A stretch of 64,000 nucleotides of DNA, taken from JBCBDX01 sp039822005 (GTDB lineage: Bacteria > Pseudomonadota > Alphaproteobacteria > Rhizobiales > Rhizobiaceae). This document shows, piece after piece, positions 8,422 to 16,409 of the stretch (position 1 is the first letter of the stretch; every line of letters begins with the position of its first letter). The stretch covers positions 489,110 through 553,109 of the forward strand of contig JBCBMZ010000002.1 of the NCBI GenBank assembly GCA_039822005.1, in the 5' to 3' direction. Below the pieces are notes generated by a model. It ran no database searches and was not told the DNA's origin. It saw only the letters and a list, made by a program, of their open reading frames with translations. The translations under genes were made by a program, and so were the position numbers.

Positions 8422-8844
8422 TCAATATTCGATCATCGCATTGCCGGTCGGATCGTAGAGTTGAACCAGCGAACATTCGATCAGAAACTCCCGTTCTTCC
8501 ATATTGCAGATGGCTTCTGCCGTGGCACGTGCGGCGCTTTCCGAGTGCAGACCGCAAACAATCTCATGCCAGTGGATCCCTTCGCGATGCTGCGCGAAAA
8601 TGTCGATGGACCAATTGGCCGGATAACACCAATTGGTACGCAAGCAGTCACTTTCCGCTGCGCCGCTTTCCATACATTGCGCCCGAGCGCGCTCAAATGC
8701 CACGATCGGATTGGGACCTGTGGCAACGCCACTTCCCTGTTCCGGTGCTTGAACAAATGCAATGCCGACCGGTCCATCCTGCGCTTGGGCGCAAGTGACC
8801 GTGAGTAGAAACATGGCGGCGGCGGTTGATATCGTCTGTTTCAT
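8422..8844 (-). CDS. secreted six-cysteine protein of unknown function
   Basis: A 140-residue protein with a clear signal peptide (MKQTISTAAAMFLLTVTCAQ, cleavage probably after AQA). The mature part has six cysteines (57, 67, 73, 97, 113, 124), which would allow three disulfides in the periplasm. The middle, with AFERARAQCMESGAAESDC, recalls small periplasmic DUF4189-like domains, but I do not claim membership. It lies just upstream of the lysE-type gene on the same strand, 26 bp apart, so the two may be co-transcribed. Confidence 0.65.
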   Translation of the reverse strand: MKQTISTAAAMFLLTVTCAQAQDGPVGIAFVQAPEQGSGVATGPNPIVAFERARAQCMESGAAESDCLRTNWCYPANWSIDIFAQHREGIHWHEIVCGLHSESAARATAEAICNMEEREFLIECSLVQLYDPTGNAMIEY

Positions 8845-8985
8845 GCGTTCCTCTGGTCAACAAGTTTTTGGGATGGTCAACTATGCGTCTTGATCGCGAC
8901 CTGTGTCTATATTCAAGTTTCATTTCAGCCCTTGCGTATAAAATGACGTGGCTGCATAAGATCACCAAATCGCTCGGTGGTTTCG

Positions 8986-9384
8986 ATGAAAAATTTCCTG
9001 CTGCAATTCTTTACATGGTGGAATGGTCAAACACTCGGCACCCGTTTTCACACTTGGCGTTTTGGCGAACGCGTTGGAGAAGATGACCTGGACAACATCT
9101 ATTATCGCGGCGGGAAAGACATTGACGGCGCAGAGCGACGCTGGGTGATCTTTGCTGACTATGCTGAGGCCTCTGCGGTGCCGCCGGGTTGGCATGGGTG
9201 GTTGCATCACCGCGTCGACACGCCGCCGACGGACGAAGATTATAAGCGCCGGGAGTGGGAAATTGATCACTTGCCGAACCTGACCGGCTCATCGGCAGCT
9301 TATCGTCCCAAGGGATCGATGCTGCGTCCCGAGAGCCGCCCGCAGGTGACCGGTGATTATGATGCATGGACGCCGGGCGCATGA
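8986..9384 (+). CDS. NDUFA12/B17.2-like NADH:ubiquinone oxidoreductase subunit
   Basis: A 132-residue homologue of the accessory complex I subunit NDUFA12, which occurs in alphaproteobacteria as well as mitochondria. Diagnostic segments are FFTWWNGQTLGTRFHTWRFG, VGEDDLDNIYYRG, ERRWVIFADYAEASAVPPGW and HGWLHHRVDTPPTD. Its role is assembly or stability of complex I; it has no catalytic residues. I prefer the ATG at 8986 (MKNFLLQFF) over the GTG at 8977. The main nuo operon is not in the window. The DUF2155 gene follows, a common order in Rhizobiales. Confidence 0.93.
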   Translation: MKNFLLQFFTWWNGQTLGTRFHTWRFGERVGEDDLDNIYYRGGKDIDGAERRWVIFADYAEASAVPPGWHGWLHHRVDTPPTDEDYKRREWEIDHLPNLTGSSAAYRPKGSMLRPESRPQVTGDYDAWTPGA

Positions 9385-9464
9385 ACCGCTCGCCCTTGAC
9401 ACATTCCCGCCCTTAACAGTTTGTTGACGATGTGGCGGTCACATCCAACGCAAATTTGTATCAG

Positions 9465-9890
9465 ATGATGTGGACCATGATGGGTTGGCGTTTCATTTTG
9501 GCACTCACAGTAACCGTTGTTGCAACGCAGTTTGGCGCGGTTTCGAATGCCTATGCAGAGCGTAAGGCAGAGCCGGTAGCGGTCTTTTCCGGTATCGACA
9601 AAATCACAGGCCGTATCATCAATTTTGATGTTTATATCAACGAAACGGTCCAGTTCGGCGCTCTGCAGATAACGCCACGCATTTGTTATTCACGTCCGAT
9701 CAACGAAGACCCCGGGCAAACCGGTTTTGTTGAGGTTGATGAGATCACCCTCGACAAACGCATCCGTCGCATTTTTACCGGTTGGATGTTTGCTGATAGC
9801 CCGGGTCTGAATGCCGTTGAACACGCCATTTATGATGTGTGGCTCAAAGGCTGCAGCTCATCATCCGAAGTGCCACCGCCGCAGAACTAG
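9465..9890 (+). CDS. DUF2155 domain-containing secreted protein
   Basis: Protein of about 141 residues with an N-terminal signal sequence (MGWRFILALTVTVVATQ and on to NAYA) and a DUF2155 domain: AVFSGIDKITGRIINFDVYI, FGALQITPRICYSRP, and FTGWMFADSPGLNAVEHAIY. The two cysteines (in RICYSRP and LKGCSSS) are conserved in the family. The function is unknown; it is probably periplasmic. Several starts are possible (GTG 9432; ATG 9465, 9468, 9477, 9480), and none has a strong ribosome site. It is convergent with aat, overlapping its stop by four bases. Confidence 0.82.
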   Translation: MMWTMMGWRFILALTVTVVATQFGAVSNAYAERKAEPVAVFSGIDKITGRIINFDVYINETVQFGALQITPRICYSRPINEDPGQTGFVEVDEITLDKRIRRIFTGWMFADSPGLNAVEHAIYDVWLKGCSSSSEVPPPQN

Positions 9891-10531
9891 CGTTTGGGCC
9901 GAACCCGGTCATCAAAGGCTGCTTCACCGATAAGCGCTTCCTGCAACAGCACTTCATATTGGGCGCGCGGTATGCCGATCGCCCCGAACCGCTCCAGATG
10001 ATCGGTGGTAAACTGCGTGTCCAGCAGAGTAAATCCGCGTTCGCGCAACCGCTCGACCAAATGGACAAGACAAATTTTGGAGGCATCGGTTGCCCGTGAG
10101 AACATGCTCTCGCCAAAGAATGCACGCCCCAAAGAAACCCCATAAAGCCCGCCGACCAGCTCGCCATTTTCGTCCCATGCTTCCACAGAGTGGGCATGGC
10201 CAAGCTCATACAATTGAACGCTCAGTTTGCGAATAAGCGGATTGATCCAGGTTTCTTCGCGGCCCGGAGCCGGATCAGCGCATGCGTCAAGTACACGGGG
10301 GAAGGCGTAGTTGACAGTAATATGATACGGCTCGCGACGCAGTGTTTTGGCAAGTGAACGCGGCACATGAAAATCATCCAAAGGTATGATACCGCGAATT
10401 TCCGGCTCAACCCAAAACACCGTTTGATCGTCAGCGCTCTCGGCCATCGGAAAAAGGCCGATCGAATAGGCTTTTAAAAGAACCTGAGGTGTGATGGCCT
10501 GCTGCGGACTGGACTGTTCACGTGTTGCCAT
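9887..10531 (-). CDS. aat: leucyl/phenylalanyl-tRNA--protein transferase
   Basis: L/F-transferase, 214 residues. It adds Leu or Phe to N-terminal Arg/Lys of proteins and marks them for ClpAP by the N-end rule. Readable family segments are LLKAYSIGLFPMAESADD, FWVEPEIRGIIPLDDFHVP, VNYAFPRVLDACA, TWINPLIRKLSVQLYELGH, HSVEAWDENGELVGGLYG and LDTQFTTDHLERFGA. The frame is open upstream to 10648, but the family N-terminus and the ATG at 10531 agree. This start lies inside the 3' end of accC (14-base overlap), consistent with co-translation at the end of the aroQ-accB-accC-aat run. Confidence 0.95.
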   Translation of the reverse strand: MATREQSSPQQAITPQVLLKAYSIGLFPMAESADDQTVFWVEPEIRGIIPLDDFHVPRSLAKTLRREPYHITVNYAFPRVLDACADPAPGREETWINPLIRKLSVQLYELGHAHSVEAWDENGELVGGLYGVSLGRAFFGESMFSRATDASKICLVHLVERLRERGFTLLDTQFTTDHLERFGAIGIPRAQYEVLLQEALIGEAAFDDRVRPKR

Positions 10532-11864
10532 GGGCGAGGTACTTCTCCAGCCAATGGATATCATAATCACCATTGGCGATGTCGGGATTATCCACCAAAT
10601 CACGGAAAAGCGGCAATGTTGAGGAAATGCCGTCGACGACAATTTCATCGAGTGCCCGACGGAGACGCATCATACATTCAACACGATTGCGCCCATGAAC
10701 GATCAGCTTGCCGATCAGACTGTCATAATAGGGCGGAATTTTGTAACCGGCGTAGACACCCGAATCGACACGTACTCCCAAGCCGCCGGGCGCATGATAA
10801 TGCGTGATGGTGCCAGGCGACGGAGTGAAGTTTCTCGGATCTTCGGCATTGATCCGGCACTCGATGGCATGACCGTTGAAGGTGATCGCATCCTGCGTGG
10901 TCGACAAGCCCAGGCCAGCGGCAACCCGCAGTTGCTCGTGCACCAGATCAATGCCTGTGATGGCCTCAGTCACCGGATGCTCAACCTGCAAACGGGTGTT
11001 CATCTCAATGAAGTAAAACTCGCCATTTTCGTATAGGAACTCGATGGTTCCAGCACCGCGATAACCCATATGCGCAACTGCATTGGCGCAAACCATTCCG
11101 ATTTCTTCGCGCTTGTCAGCATTCAAGGCCGGAGACGTGGCTTCTTCCCAGACTTTCTGGTGTCTGCGCTGCAGGGAGCAATCGCGCTCGCCCAAGTGAA
11201 TCGCCTTGTCGATACCATCGCCAACAATCTGCACTTCAATGTGCCGGGGCTTGGCCAAATACTTCTCGATATACACCGCATCATTACCAAAAGCGGCGCC
11301 CGCTTCGGTGCGCGCCGTGTCGAGCGCCACCGAGAGTTCGGCTTCTGAGTTGGCAACCTTCATGCCGCGGCCTCCGCCACCGGCAGCGGCCTTGATGATG
11401 ACAGGATAGCCAATATCAGCCGCGATGCGCTTGGCATCATTGGCGTTGGTTACGCCACCATCGGATCCGGGCACGACCGGTATGCCGAACTTTGAGGCGG
11501 TCTTTTTGGCTTCAATCTTGTCGCCCATCACCGAGATATGTTCGGCTGTCGGGCCGATGAAGGTGATTTCATGCGCTTCAAGGATTTCTGCAAATTTGGC
11601 ATTTTCCGACAAAAAACCATAACCGGGGTGGACGGCATCGGCACCGGTAACTTCGCAGGCAGCGACGATCTGATGGATGTTGAGATAGGAATCGCGTGAA
11701 GCAGGAGGGCCAATACAAACGCTTTGGTCCGCCAAGCGCACATGCATCGCATCTTCGTCAGCGGTTGAATGAACAGCGACCGTTGAAATGCCAAGCTCTT
11801 TACACGCCCGCAAAACACGCAATGCGATTTCACCGCGGTTGGCAATCAGAACCTTGTTGAACAT
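10518..11864 (-). CDS. accC: acetyl-CoA carboxylase biotin carboxylase subunit
   Basis: Biotin carboxylase of acetyl-CoA carboxylase, 448 residues, the first committed step of fatty-acid synthesis; it carboxylates biotin on AccB using ATP and bicarbonate. Domains in order are the pre-ATP-grasp domain (MFNKVLIANRGEIALRVLRA), ATP-grasp with the glycine-rich loop AAAGGGGRGMK, HIEVQIVGDG, the active-site region FIEMNTRLQVEHPVTE, and the C-terminal domain with ECRINAEDP. It lies 13 bp after accB on the same strand. Confidence 0.98.
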   Translation of the reverse strand: MFNKVLIANRGEIALRVLRACKELGISTVAVHSTADEDAMHVRLADQSVCIGPPASRDSYLNIHQIVAACEVTGADAVHPGYGFLSENAKFAEILEAHEITFIGPTAEHISVMGDKIEAKKTASKFGIPVVPGSDGGVTNANDAKRIAADIGYPVIIKAAAGGGGRGMKVANSEAELSVALDTARTEAGAAFGNDAVYIEKYLAKPRHIEVQIVGDGIDKAIHLGERDCSLQRRHQKVWEEATSPALNADKREEIGMVCANAVAHMGYRGAGTIEFLYENGEFYFIEMNTRLQVEHPVTEAITGIDLVHEQLRVAAGLGLSTTQDAITFNGHAIECRINAEDPRNFTPSPGTITHYHAPGGLGVRVDSGVYAGYKIPPYYDSLIGKLIVHGRNRVECMMRLRRALDEIVVDGISSTLPLFRDLVDNPDIANGDYDIHWLEKYLAHGNT

Positions 11865-11877
11865 CAGTTTCGTCCCC

Positions 11878-12366
11878 TCACTCGATCACGAGGAGCGGTT
11901 GACCATATTCGACCGGATCACCATCGTCGACGAGGAAAGATGCAACCTTGCCGGACTTTGGCGCCGGAATTTGGTTCATCACTTTCATGGCTTCGATGAT
12001 CAACAGTGTTTCGCCTTCCTTGACGCTTGATCCGATTTTCACAAACGCATCGGCACCCGGTGCAGGTGCCATATAGACGGTACCCACCATCGGAGCGGGC
12101 ACCTCATGCCCACTTGCAGATGCCGCGGGTATTTCGGTTGCAACTGTACCAGTAGCAGGCGCAACCAATGGCACCGGAGCGGCGGCAGGGGCAGGCGCTG
12201 CTACGGGCGCGCTCGACTGAATATACTGCGCTGGCGCTTCACGCGAGACCCTGATGCGCATATCGCCGCTTTCCACCTCTATCTCGGTAAGGTCGGTTTC
12301 TCTGAGAATATGGGCCAACTCGTTGACGGTGGTTGTATCGATCGTGGCGGATTTTTTCACAGACAT
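11878..12366 (-). CDS. accB: acetyl-CoA carboxylase biotin carboxyl carrier protein
   Basis: BCCP subunit, 162 residues. It has an N-terminal helical part (TVNELAHILRETDLTEIEVE), an Ala/Pro-rich flexible linker at about residues 45-85, and a C-terminal biotinyl domain with the biotinylation motif EAMKVMN, Lys128. The length and layout are those of a normal AccB. It is located between aroQ (21 bp upstream) and accC (13 bp downstream) on the same strand, a common alphaproteobacterial arrangement. Confidence 0.97.
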   Translation of the reverse strand: MSVKKSATIDTTTVNELAHILRETDLTEIEVESGDMRIRVSREAPAQYIQSSAPVAAPAPAAAPVPLVAPATGTVATEIPAASASGHEVPAPMVGTVYMAPAPGADAFVKIGSSVKEGETLLIIEAMKVMNQIPAPKSGKVASFLVDDGDPVEYGQPLLVIE

Positions 12367-12387
12367 GTTGCGCTCGTGATCCCGGTC

Positions 12388-12834
12388 TTATTGTGTTCTT
12401 GTCAGGTAGGTATGATGCGCTTGGATCGCCAAATCATATCCGATTGTGCCGAGCCCGGCGATCACGCCGACAGCTACTGCACTAACATAGGAATAGTGGC
12501 GAAAAGGTTCTCGCGCGTGAATATTTGAGATATGAACCTCAATAACCCGTGCTTGTGCACCGATAATCGCATCGCGCAACGCGATGGAAGTATGAGTATA
12601 GGCACCCGGATTGAAGACTACAGGGGTTTGCGCAGCCCCTGCCTCTTGAAGCGCATCAACCAGCACGCCCTCATGGTTGGACTGCAGGCTTTTAACTTCA
12701 AAGCCGAATGAGGTACCCACGGTTGACCAATGCGCTTCCAAATCTTTCAGCGTCTCACGGCCATAGGTCTCCGGTTCCCGCTGTCCAAGCAGGTTCAAAT
12801 TGGGGCCGTTGAGCACGAGAAGCGGGCGCGCCAT
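12388..12834 (-). CDS. aroQ: type II 3-dehydroquinate dehydratase
   Basis: Shikimate-pathway dehydratase, type II (flavodoxin-like dodecamer), 148 residues, converting 3-dehydroquinate to 3-dehydroshikimate. Readable active-site segments are LNGPNLNLLGQREPETYG (catalytic Arg and Tyr), NPGAYTHTSIALRDAI, and EVHISNIHAREPFRHYS. The frame is open to 12894, but the ATG at 12834 gives the family N-terminus MARPLLVLNGPN. First gene of the aroQ-accB-accC-aat run. Confidence 0.96.
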   Translation of the reverse strand: MARPLLVLNGPNLNLLGQREPETYGRETLKDLEAHWSTVGTSFGFEVKSLQSNHEGVLVDALQEAGAAQTPVVFNPGAYTHTSIALRDAIIGAQARVIEVHISNIHAREPFRHYSYVSAVAVGVIAGLGTIGYDLAIQAHHTYLTRTQ

Positions 12835-12956
12835 AAAACACTTTCGGGGTTCAAATCTTCGCGCGTCAGTAATGCCCAAGGCGAAAAACAGCAAGTGTTT
12901 CGCATGATTGCGCCCAGCAAATCAGCATTCGCGACCAAATTGGCTGCTATGCGCGC

Positions 12957-13706
12957 TTAGTTTGCGGCTCTGGCTTCTGCGATTCGCGCGCGAAGTTCGT
13001 CAACGCCGAGTGCGCCGGGAACCAGCGAGTCGCCGATAACGTAGGAAGGTGTGCCGCCAATCCCCAATCCCTCGGCCAATTCATATGTGCGTTGAACCGG
13101 GTTGGAAAGTGTCGGGTCCGCCATCACCTCCCGCAGTGCGTCTTCTTCAAGGCCGAGATCAACGGCTATCTGCACCGCAACATCCTCATTTGCCGTGCCG
13201 TCAAAGTTCATTAATTGTGTGTGGAAATCACCATATTGAGCTGGCGACATTTTGTTGAAAGCCAGCGCAACTTGGTGTGCCGCAATCGAGTCCGGCCCCA
13301 ATATCGGGAACTCTTTCAGCACAAACCGCACATTTTCATCGGCCTCAATGATAGCTTGCATGTCTGCCATCGCACGTCGGCAAAAGCCGCAATTATAGTC
13401 GAAAAACTCGACCACCGTGACGTCGCCTTGCGGATTGCCCAGCACAGGGTCGGCTGAATCGCGAAACAGGTTTTCGGCCGATGACTGGATAACAGCGATC
13501 CGTGCCAACTCTTCCTCTTGCGCCGCGCGCTCCTCCAAAACCTCCTGGACTTCAATGAGAAGCTCGGGGTTCGCCAGCAAATATTCGCGAACAATTTCGC
13601 CAATCTCGTCCTTTTCGACTTCATCAAACGCAAATGCGTTGTTTGCGTTCAAGGCGGTTGCAAGAGCAGCCACACTGGCAAGGTGGGCAAAACGAAGTTT
13701 TTTCAC
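12957..13706 (-). CDS. DsbA family thiol:disulfide oxidoreductase, periplasmic
   Basis: A 249-residue exported protein with a signal peptide (LASVAALATALNANNAFA), an acidic helical N-terminal extension (about 28-85), and a thioredoxin-fold DsbA domain. The redox motif is CGFC (residues 106-109) in FFDYNCGFCRRAMADMQ, and the cis-Pro loop is GGTPSYVIGD. This layout matches the ScsC/Com1-like DsbA relatives, whose N-terminal extension can oligomerise. It forms or shuffles disulfides in the periplasm. It may share a transcript with the M48 protease gene upstream (33 bp gap). Confidence 0.9.
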   Translation of the reverse strand: MKKLRFAHLASVAALATALNANNAFAFDEVEKDEIGEIVREYLLANPELLIEVQEVLEERAAQEEELARIAVIQSSAENLFRDSADPVLGNPQGDVTVVEFFDYNCGFCRRAMADMQAIIEADENVRFVLKEFPILGPDSIAAHQVALAFNKMSPAQYGDFHTQLMNFDGTANEDVAVQIAVDLGLEEDALREVMADPTLSNPVQRTYELAEGLGIGGTPSYVIGDSLVPGALGVDELRARIAEARAAN

Positions 13707-13739
13707 GGCTAAAAGTTCCTTCCAAATGCGCGGTGCGCG

Positions 13740-15185
13740 TTATCGCCTTCGGCGTTTAGGTAGCTCAAAACGAGAAATGTCATCGGCGCGCAACCATTGT
13801 GGGCTATTTCTTTCGAAACGGCGCTTGGCGCGGGCCGCAAACTGTTTGGCCTCTTTCAGCCGTCCGCTGTGGAAGTGTGCCTCAGCGGTTGCCAGCTCTG
13901 CATTGCCCGTTTCGCCGAGGCGGCCATACGCCATCGCCAAATGTTGATAGGCGCGCGCATTGACCGGGTCCATGGCAATGGCCACTTCCAGTTCACCGAC
14001 TGCGCGGCGCAAGCTACGCTCGTCCCCGGCGAGCACAAGCGCATGGCCCAGCCCGACTTGTATGGTCGGTGCTTCGCCGCGGCTCAATTCAACAGCTTTG
14101 GTAAAGGCAGCAACTGCGCCATCCACCTGCTGGGCGCGCAGGAGCATCTCGCCTTTCATCTCATAGAAGTAAGGGTCATTGGGCCGCTTGCGGATCAGCG
14201 CGTCCATCTGGGCGACAGCGTCGCGCGGATTGGCATAAAGGTGTGTCGATATCGCCTCGCCATAAAGCGCGCTCAGCGATCCGGCTTTTTCCTTGAAAGT
14301 GTTGCGTGTCGCCGCGGCGCCGTAAAGATAAGCCAATATTTTCGCTCGCGCGCGGTCATGGCGCTCCACCAGAGACGGTTTGTCCTTTTTATTAAAGTGG
14401 GGGCTGTTTTTGGCCAGGGTTTCCAGCGATGCCAATCGGTCACGGGGAAGGGGATGGCTGATGCGGTAAGGGTCGGGCTGTGTGGCCCGCAGCGCCAACC
14501 TTTTTTGAAAGCGTTCAAAAGTTGTCAAAATTCCCTTTGATGACTGACCGGTGTCATTGAGATAATCAATAGCTGAGCGGTCTGCGGCCAATTCTTCCGT
14601 GCGCTGATAGGCAAGCAAACCGCGCCGGGCAACTTCGCTGCCGCCTGCCGCCAGGCCAGCCCCGGCACCGGCGGCTTCACCGGCACCCGATGCAGCTGCG
14701 GCGATGGCGGCCCCCACACCTATGGCTGCAGTCACGATCGCAATTGTTTGCGCACGGTCGATCTGTTGGCGCAATCGATCTTGGTGACCGCCGGCCAGAT
14801 GACCGATTTCGTGGGCGATCACGCCAATTAATTCGTTTGGGACCTCTGATTGAACAATAGCGCCCACATTGATGAAGATTTTTCGCCCGGAAACGAATGC
14901 GTTAAATGAGCGATCATTGACGAGAACGATATCAATACGGTTTTGGTTGACGCCGGCGGCGCGCATCAAAGGACGCGCATAATCGCGCATCAGTTTTTCG
15001 ATTTCCGCGTCGCGCACGATTGGCAGGCGACGTGATTGCGCAAATGTGTCGCTGATCTGCACCAATGTGATGACGAGCGTGAATGCTAATGTAATTAGTG
15101 CGTTGCGCAATATGAACTGTCCTAGTAAGGCGACGAGCCTTGAAGTGGTAACCGGTTGCCCGCTTTTGAAAAAGCGTCTTTGCAT
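13740..15185 (-). CDS. M48 family metalloprotease with TPR repeats (BepA/YfgC-like)
   Basis: Exported zinc metalloprotease of 481 residues. A hydrophobic N-terminal segment (about 17-48) is followed by an M48 domain with the zinc motif HEIGH at 125-129 and the third ligand in EELAADRSAIDY. A Gly/Ala-rich stretch sits between them. The C-terminal half has tetratricopeptide-like repeats (ANPRDAVAQMDALIRKRPND, VDGAVAAFTKAVELSRGEAP, NARAYQHLAMAYGRLGETGN). BepA relatives assist or degrade outer-membrane assembly intermediates; that role is inferred. The start lies 36 bp from the divergent aminotransferase start. Confidence 0.92.
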   Translation of the reverse strand: MQRRFFKSGQPVTTSRLVALLGQFILRNALITLAFTLVITLVQISDTFAQSRRLPIVRDAEIEKLMRDYARPLMRAAGVNQNRIDIVLVNDRSFNAFVSGRKIFINVGAIVQSEVPNELIGVIAHEIGHLAGGHQDRLRQQIDRAQTIAIVTAAIGVGAAIAAAASGAGEAAGAGAGLAAGGSEVARRGLLAYQRTEELAADRSAIDYLNDTGQSSKGILTTFERFQKRLALRATQPDPYRISHPLPRDRLASLETLAKNSPHFNKKDKPSLVERHDRARAKILAYLYGAAATRNTFKEKAGSLSALYGEAISTHLYANPRDAVAQMDALIRKRPNDPYFYEMKGEMLLRAQQVDGAVAAFTKAVELSRGEAPTIQVGLGHALVLAGDERSLRRAVGELEVAIAMDPVNARAYQHLAMAYGRLGETGNAELATAEAHFHSGRLKEAKQFAARAKRRFERNSPQWLRADDISRFELPKRRRR

Positions 15186-15221
15186 AAAATAGGGCGCTTT
15201 TGCGATAAAATAGGTGTGACG

Positions 15222-16373
15222 ATGACCGAGGTATATCCCTCAGCTCGAAGTGTCGTGGAGCCGTTCCATGCCATGGACATTTTGGCGTCTGCCACCAAGC
15301 TGGCCGCGCAGGGGACGGACATCATCTCTTTGGCCGTTGGCCAACCGTCTTCTAAACCACCGCAAATCGTGCGTGAGGCTGCCGCCGCAGCAGCCATGAA
15401 CATAACAACGGGCTACACCAACGCCTTGGGCCGGGATGAATTGCGCCGAGCGATTTCCACCCACTACACCGACGCCTATGGATTGAGCATCTCCCCCGAA
15501 CGTGTGGCAGTGACCACAGGCTCTTCCGCTGCGTTCTCATTGGCGTTTTTGGCAGCCGCTGAACCGGGCGACCGGGTGGCGATCACTGCGCCGGGTTATC
15601 CTGCTTATCGCAATATTGTCAAAGCGTTGTCGCTGGAATGCGTTGAACTTCAAGCGCCCGATGGTGGGTTTGATCTGGATGCATTGGCGGCCGAACATGC
15701 GCAAAGACCGATCAAAATACTTCTTTTGGCCAGTCCCGCGAACCCGACCGGGTCGGTTTTGTCGGAAGGTTCTCTGGGCCGGATCGTTTCCTTTTGCCAA
15801 ACACATGGCATCGTTTTTTTCTCAGATGAAATCTACCACCGCCTCAATCATGTCGGCGATGATGTCTGCGCGCTACGCTTCAGCGATGACGTGATCATCA
15901 TCAATTCATTTTCCAAGTTCTACAACATGACCGGTTGGCGGATAGGGTGGATGGTTTTGCCCGAAAACCTGGTTCGCACCGTCGAGCGTTTGGCGCAGAG
16001 CATCTACATCTGTCCGCCCGACATTTCGCAGATCGCCGCTACCAAGGCATTTGATGCGCCAGCCGAATTAAGGGCAGCGCGCGAAGTTTACCGCACAAAT
16101 CGTCAAATGCTGCTGAAACGGTTGCCCGCAATGGGATTGGACTTTGCCGCTCCCCCGGACGGTGCCTTTTACGCTTGGCTCGATGCCAGCCGGTTTACCA
16201 ATGATACGATGAGCTTTGCGCACCGTATGCTGAACGAAATCGGCGTAGCGACAGCACCCGGTATTGATTTCGACCCGTTCAATGGCGGGGCACGCCTGCG
16301 TTTATCCTATTGTGGTAGCACACAAGAGGTTACGGAGGCACTCGATCGCATCGAAGCTTGGCTGCCAGGTTGA
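15222..16373 (+). CDS. class I/II pyridoxal-phosphate aminotransferase
   Basis: A 383-residue PLP enzyme of the aspartate-aminotransferase fold. Signatures are AVGQPSSKPPQIV, TTGSSAAFSLAFLAAAEPGD, LASPANPTGSVLS, DEIYHRLNH, and the PLP lysine (about 232) in NSFSKFYNMTGWRIGWMV. The C-terminus carries the substrate-carboxylate Arg in GARLRLSYCGS. The amino-acid substrate cannot be specified. The start is the ATG at 15222 with TAGGTGTG upstream; the frame is open from 15156 but would overlap the divergent M48 gene. Confidence 0.9.
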   Translation: MTEVYPSARSVVEPFHAMDILASATKLAAQGTDIISLAVGQPSSKPPQIVREAAAAAAMNITTGYTNALGRDELRRAISTHYTDAYGLSISPERVAVTTGSSAAFSLAFLAAAEPGDRVAITAPGYPAYRNIVKALSLECVELQAPDGGFDLDALAAEHAQRPIKILLLASPANPTGSVLSEGSLGRIVSFCQTHGIVFFSDEIYHRLNHVGDDVCALRFSDDVIIINSFSKFYNMTGWRIGWMVLPENLVRTVERLAQSIYICPPDISQIAATKAFDAPAELRAAREVYRTNRQMLLKRLPAMGLDFAAPPDGAFYAWLDASRFTNDTMSFAHRMLNEIGVATAPGIDFDPFNGGARLRLSYCGSTQEVTEALDRIEAWLPG

Positions 16374-16409
16374 ACGGGCAGCCAAACATTGTCGGAAAAT
16401 AACATGCCT

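Noticed and set aside
13797..14540. 247-codon plus-strand frame
   Set aside because: Antisense to the M48 protease with intact HEIGH and TPRs.
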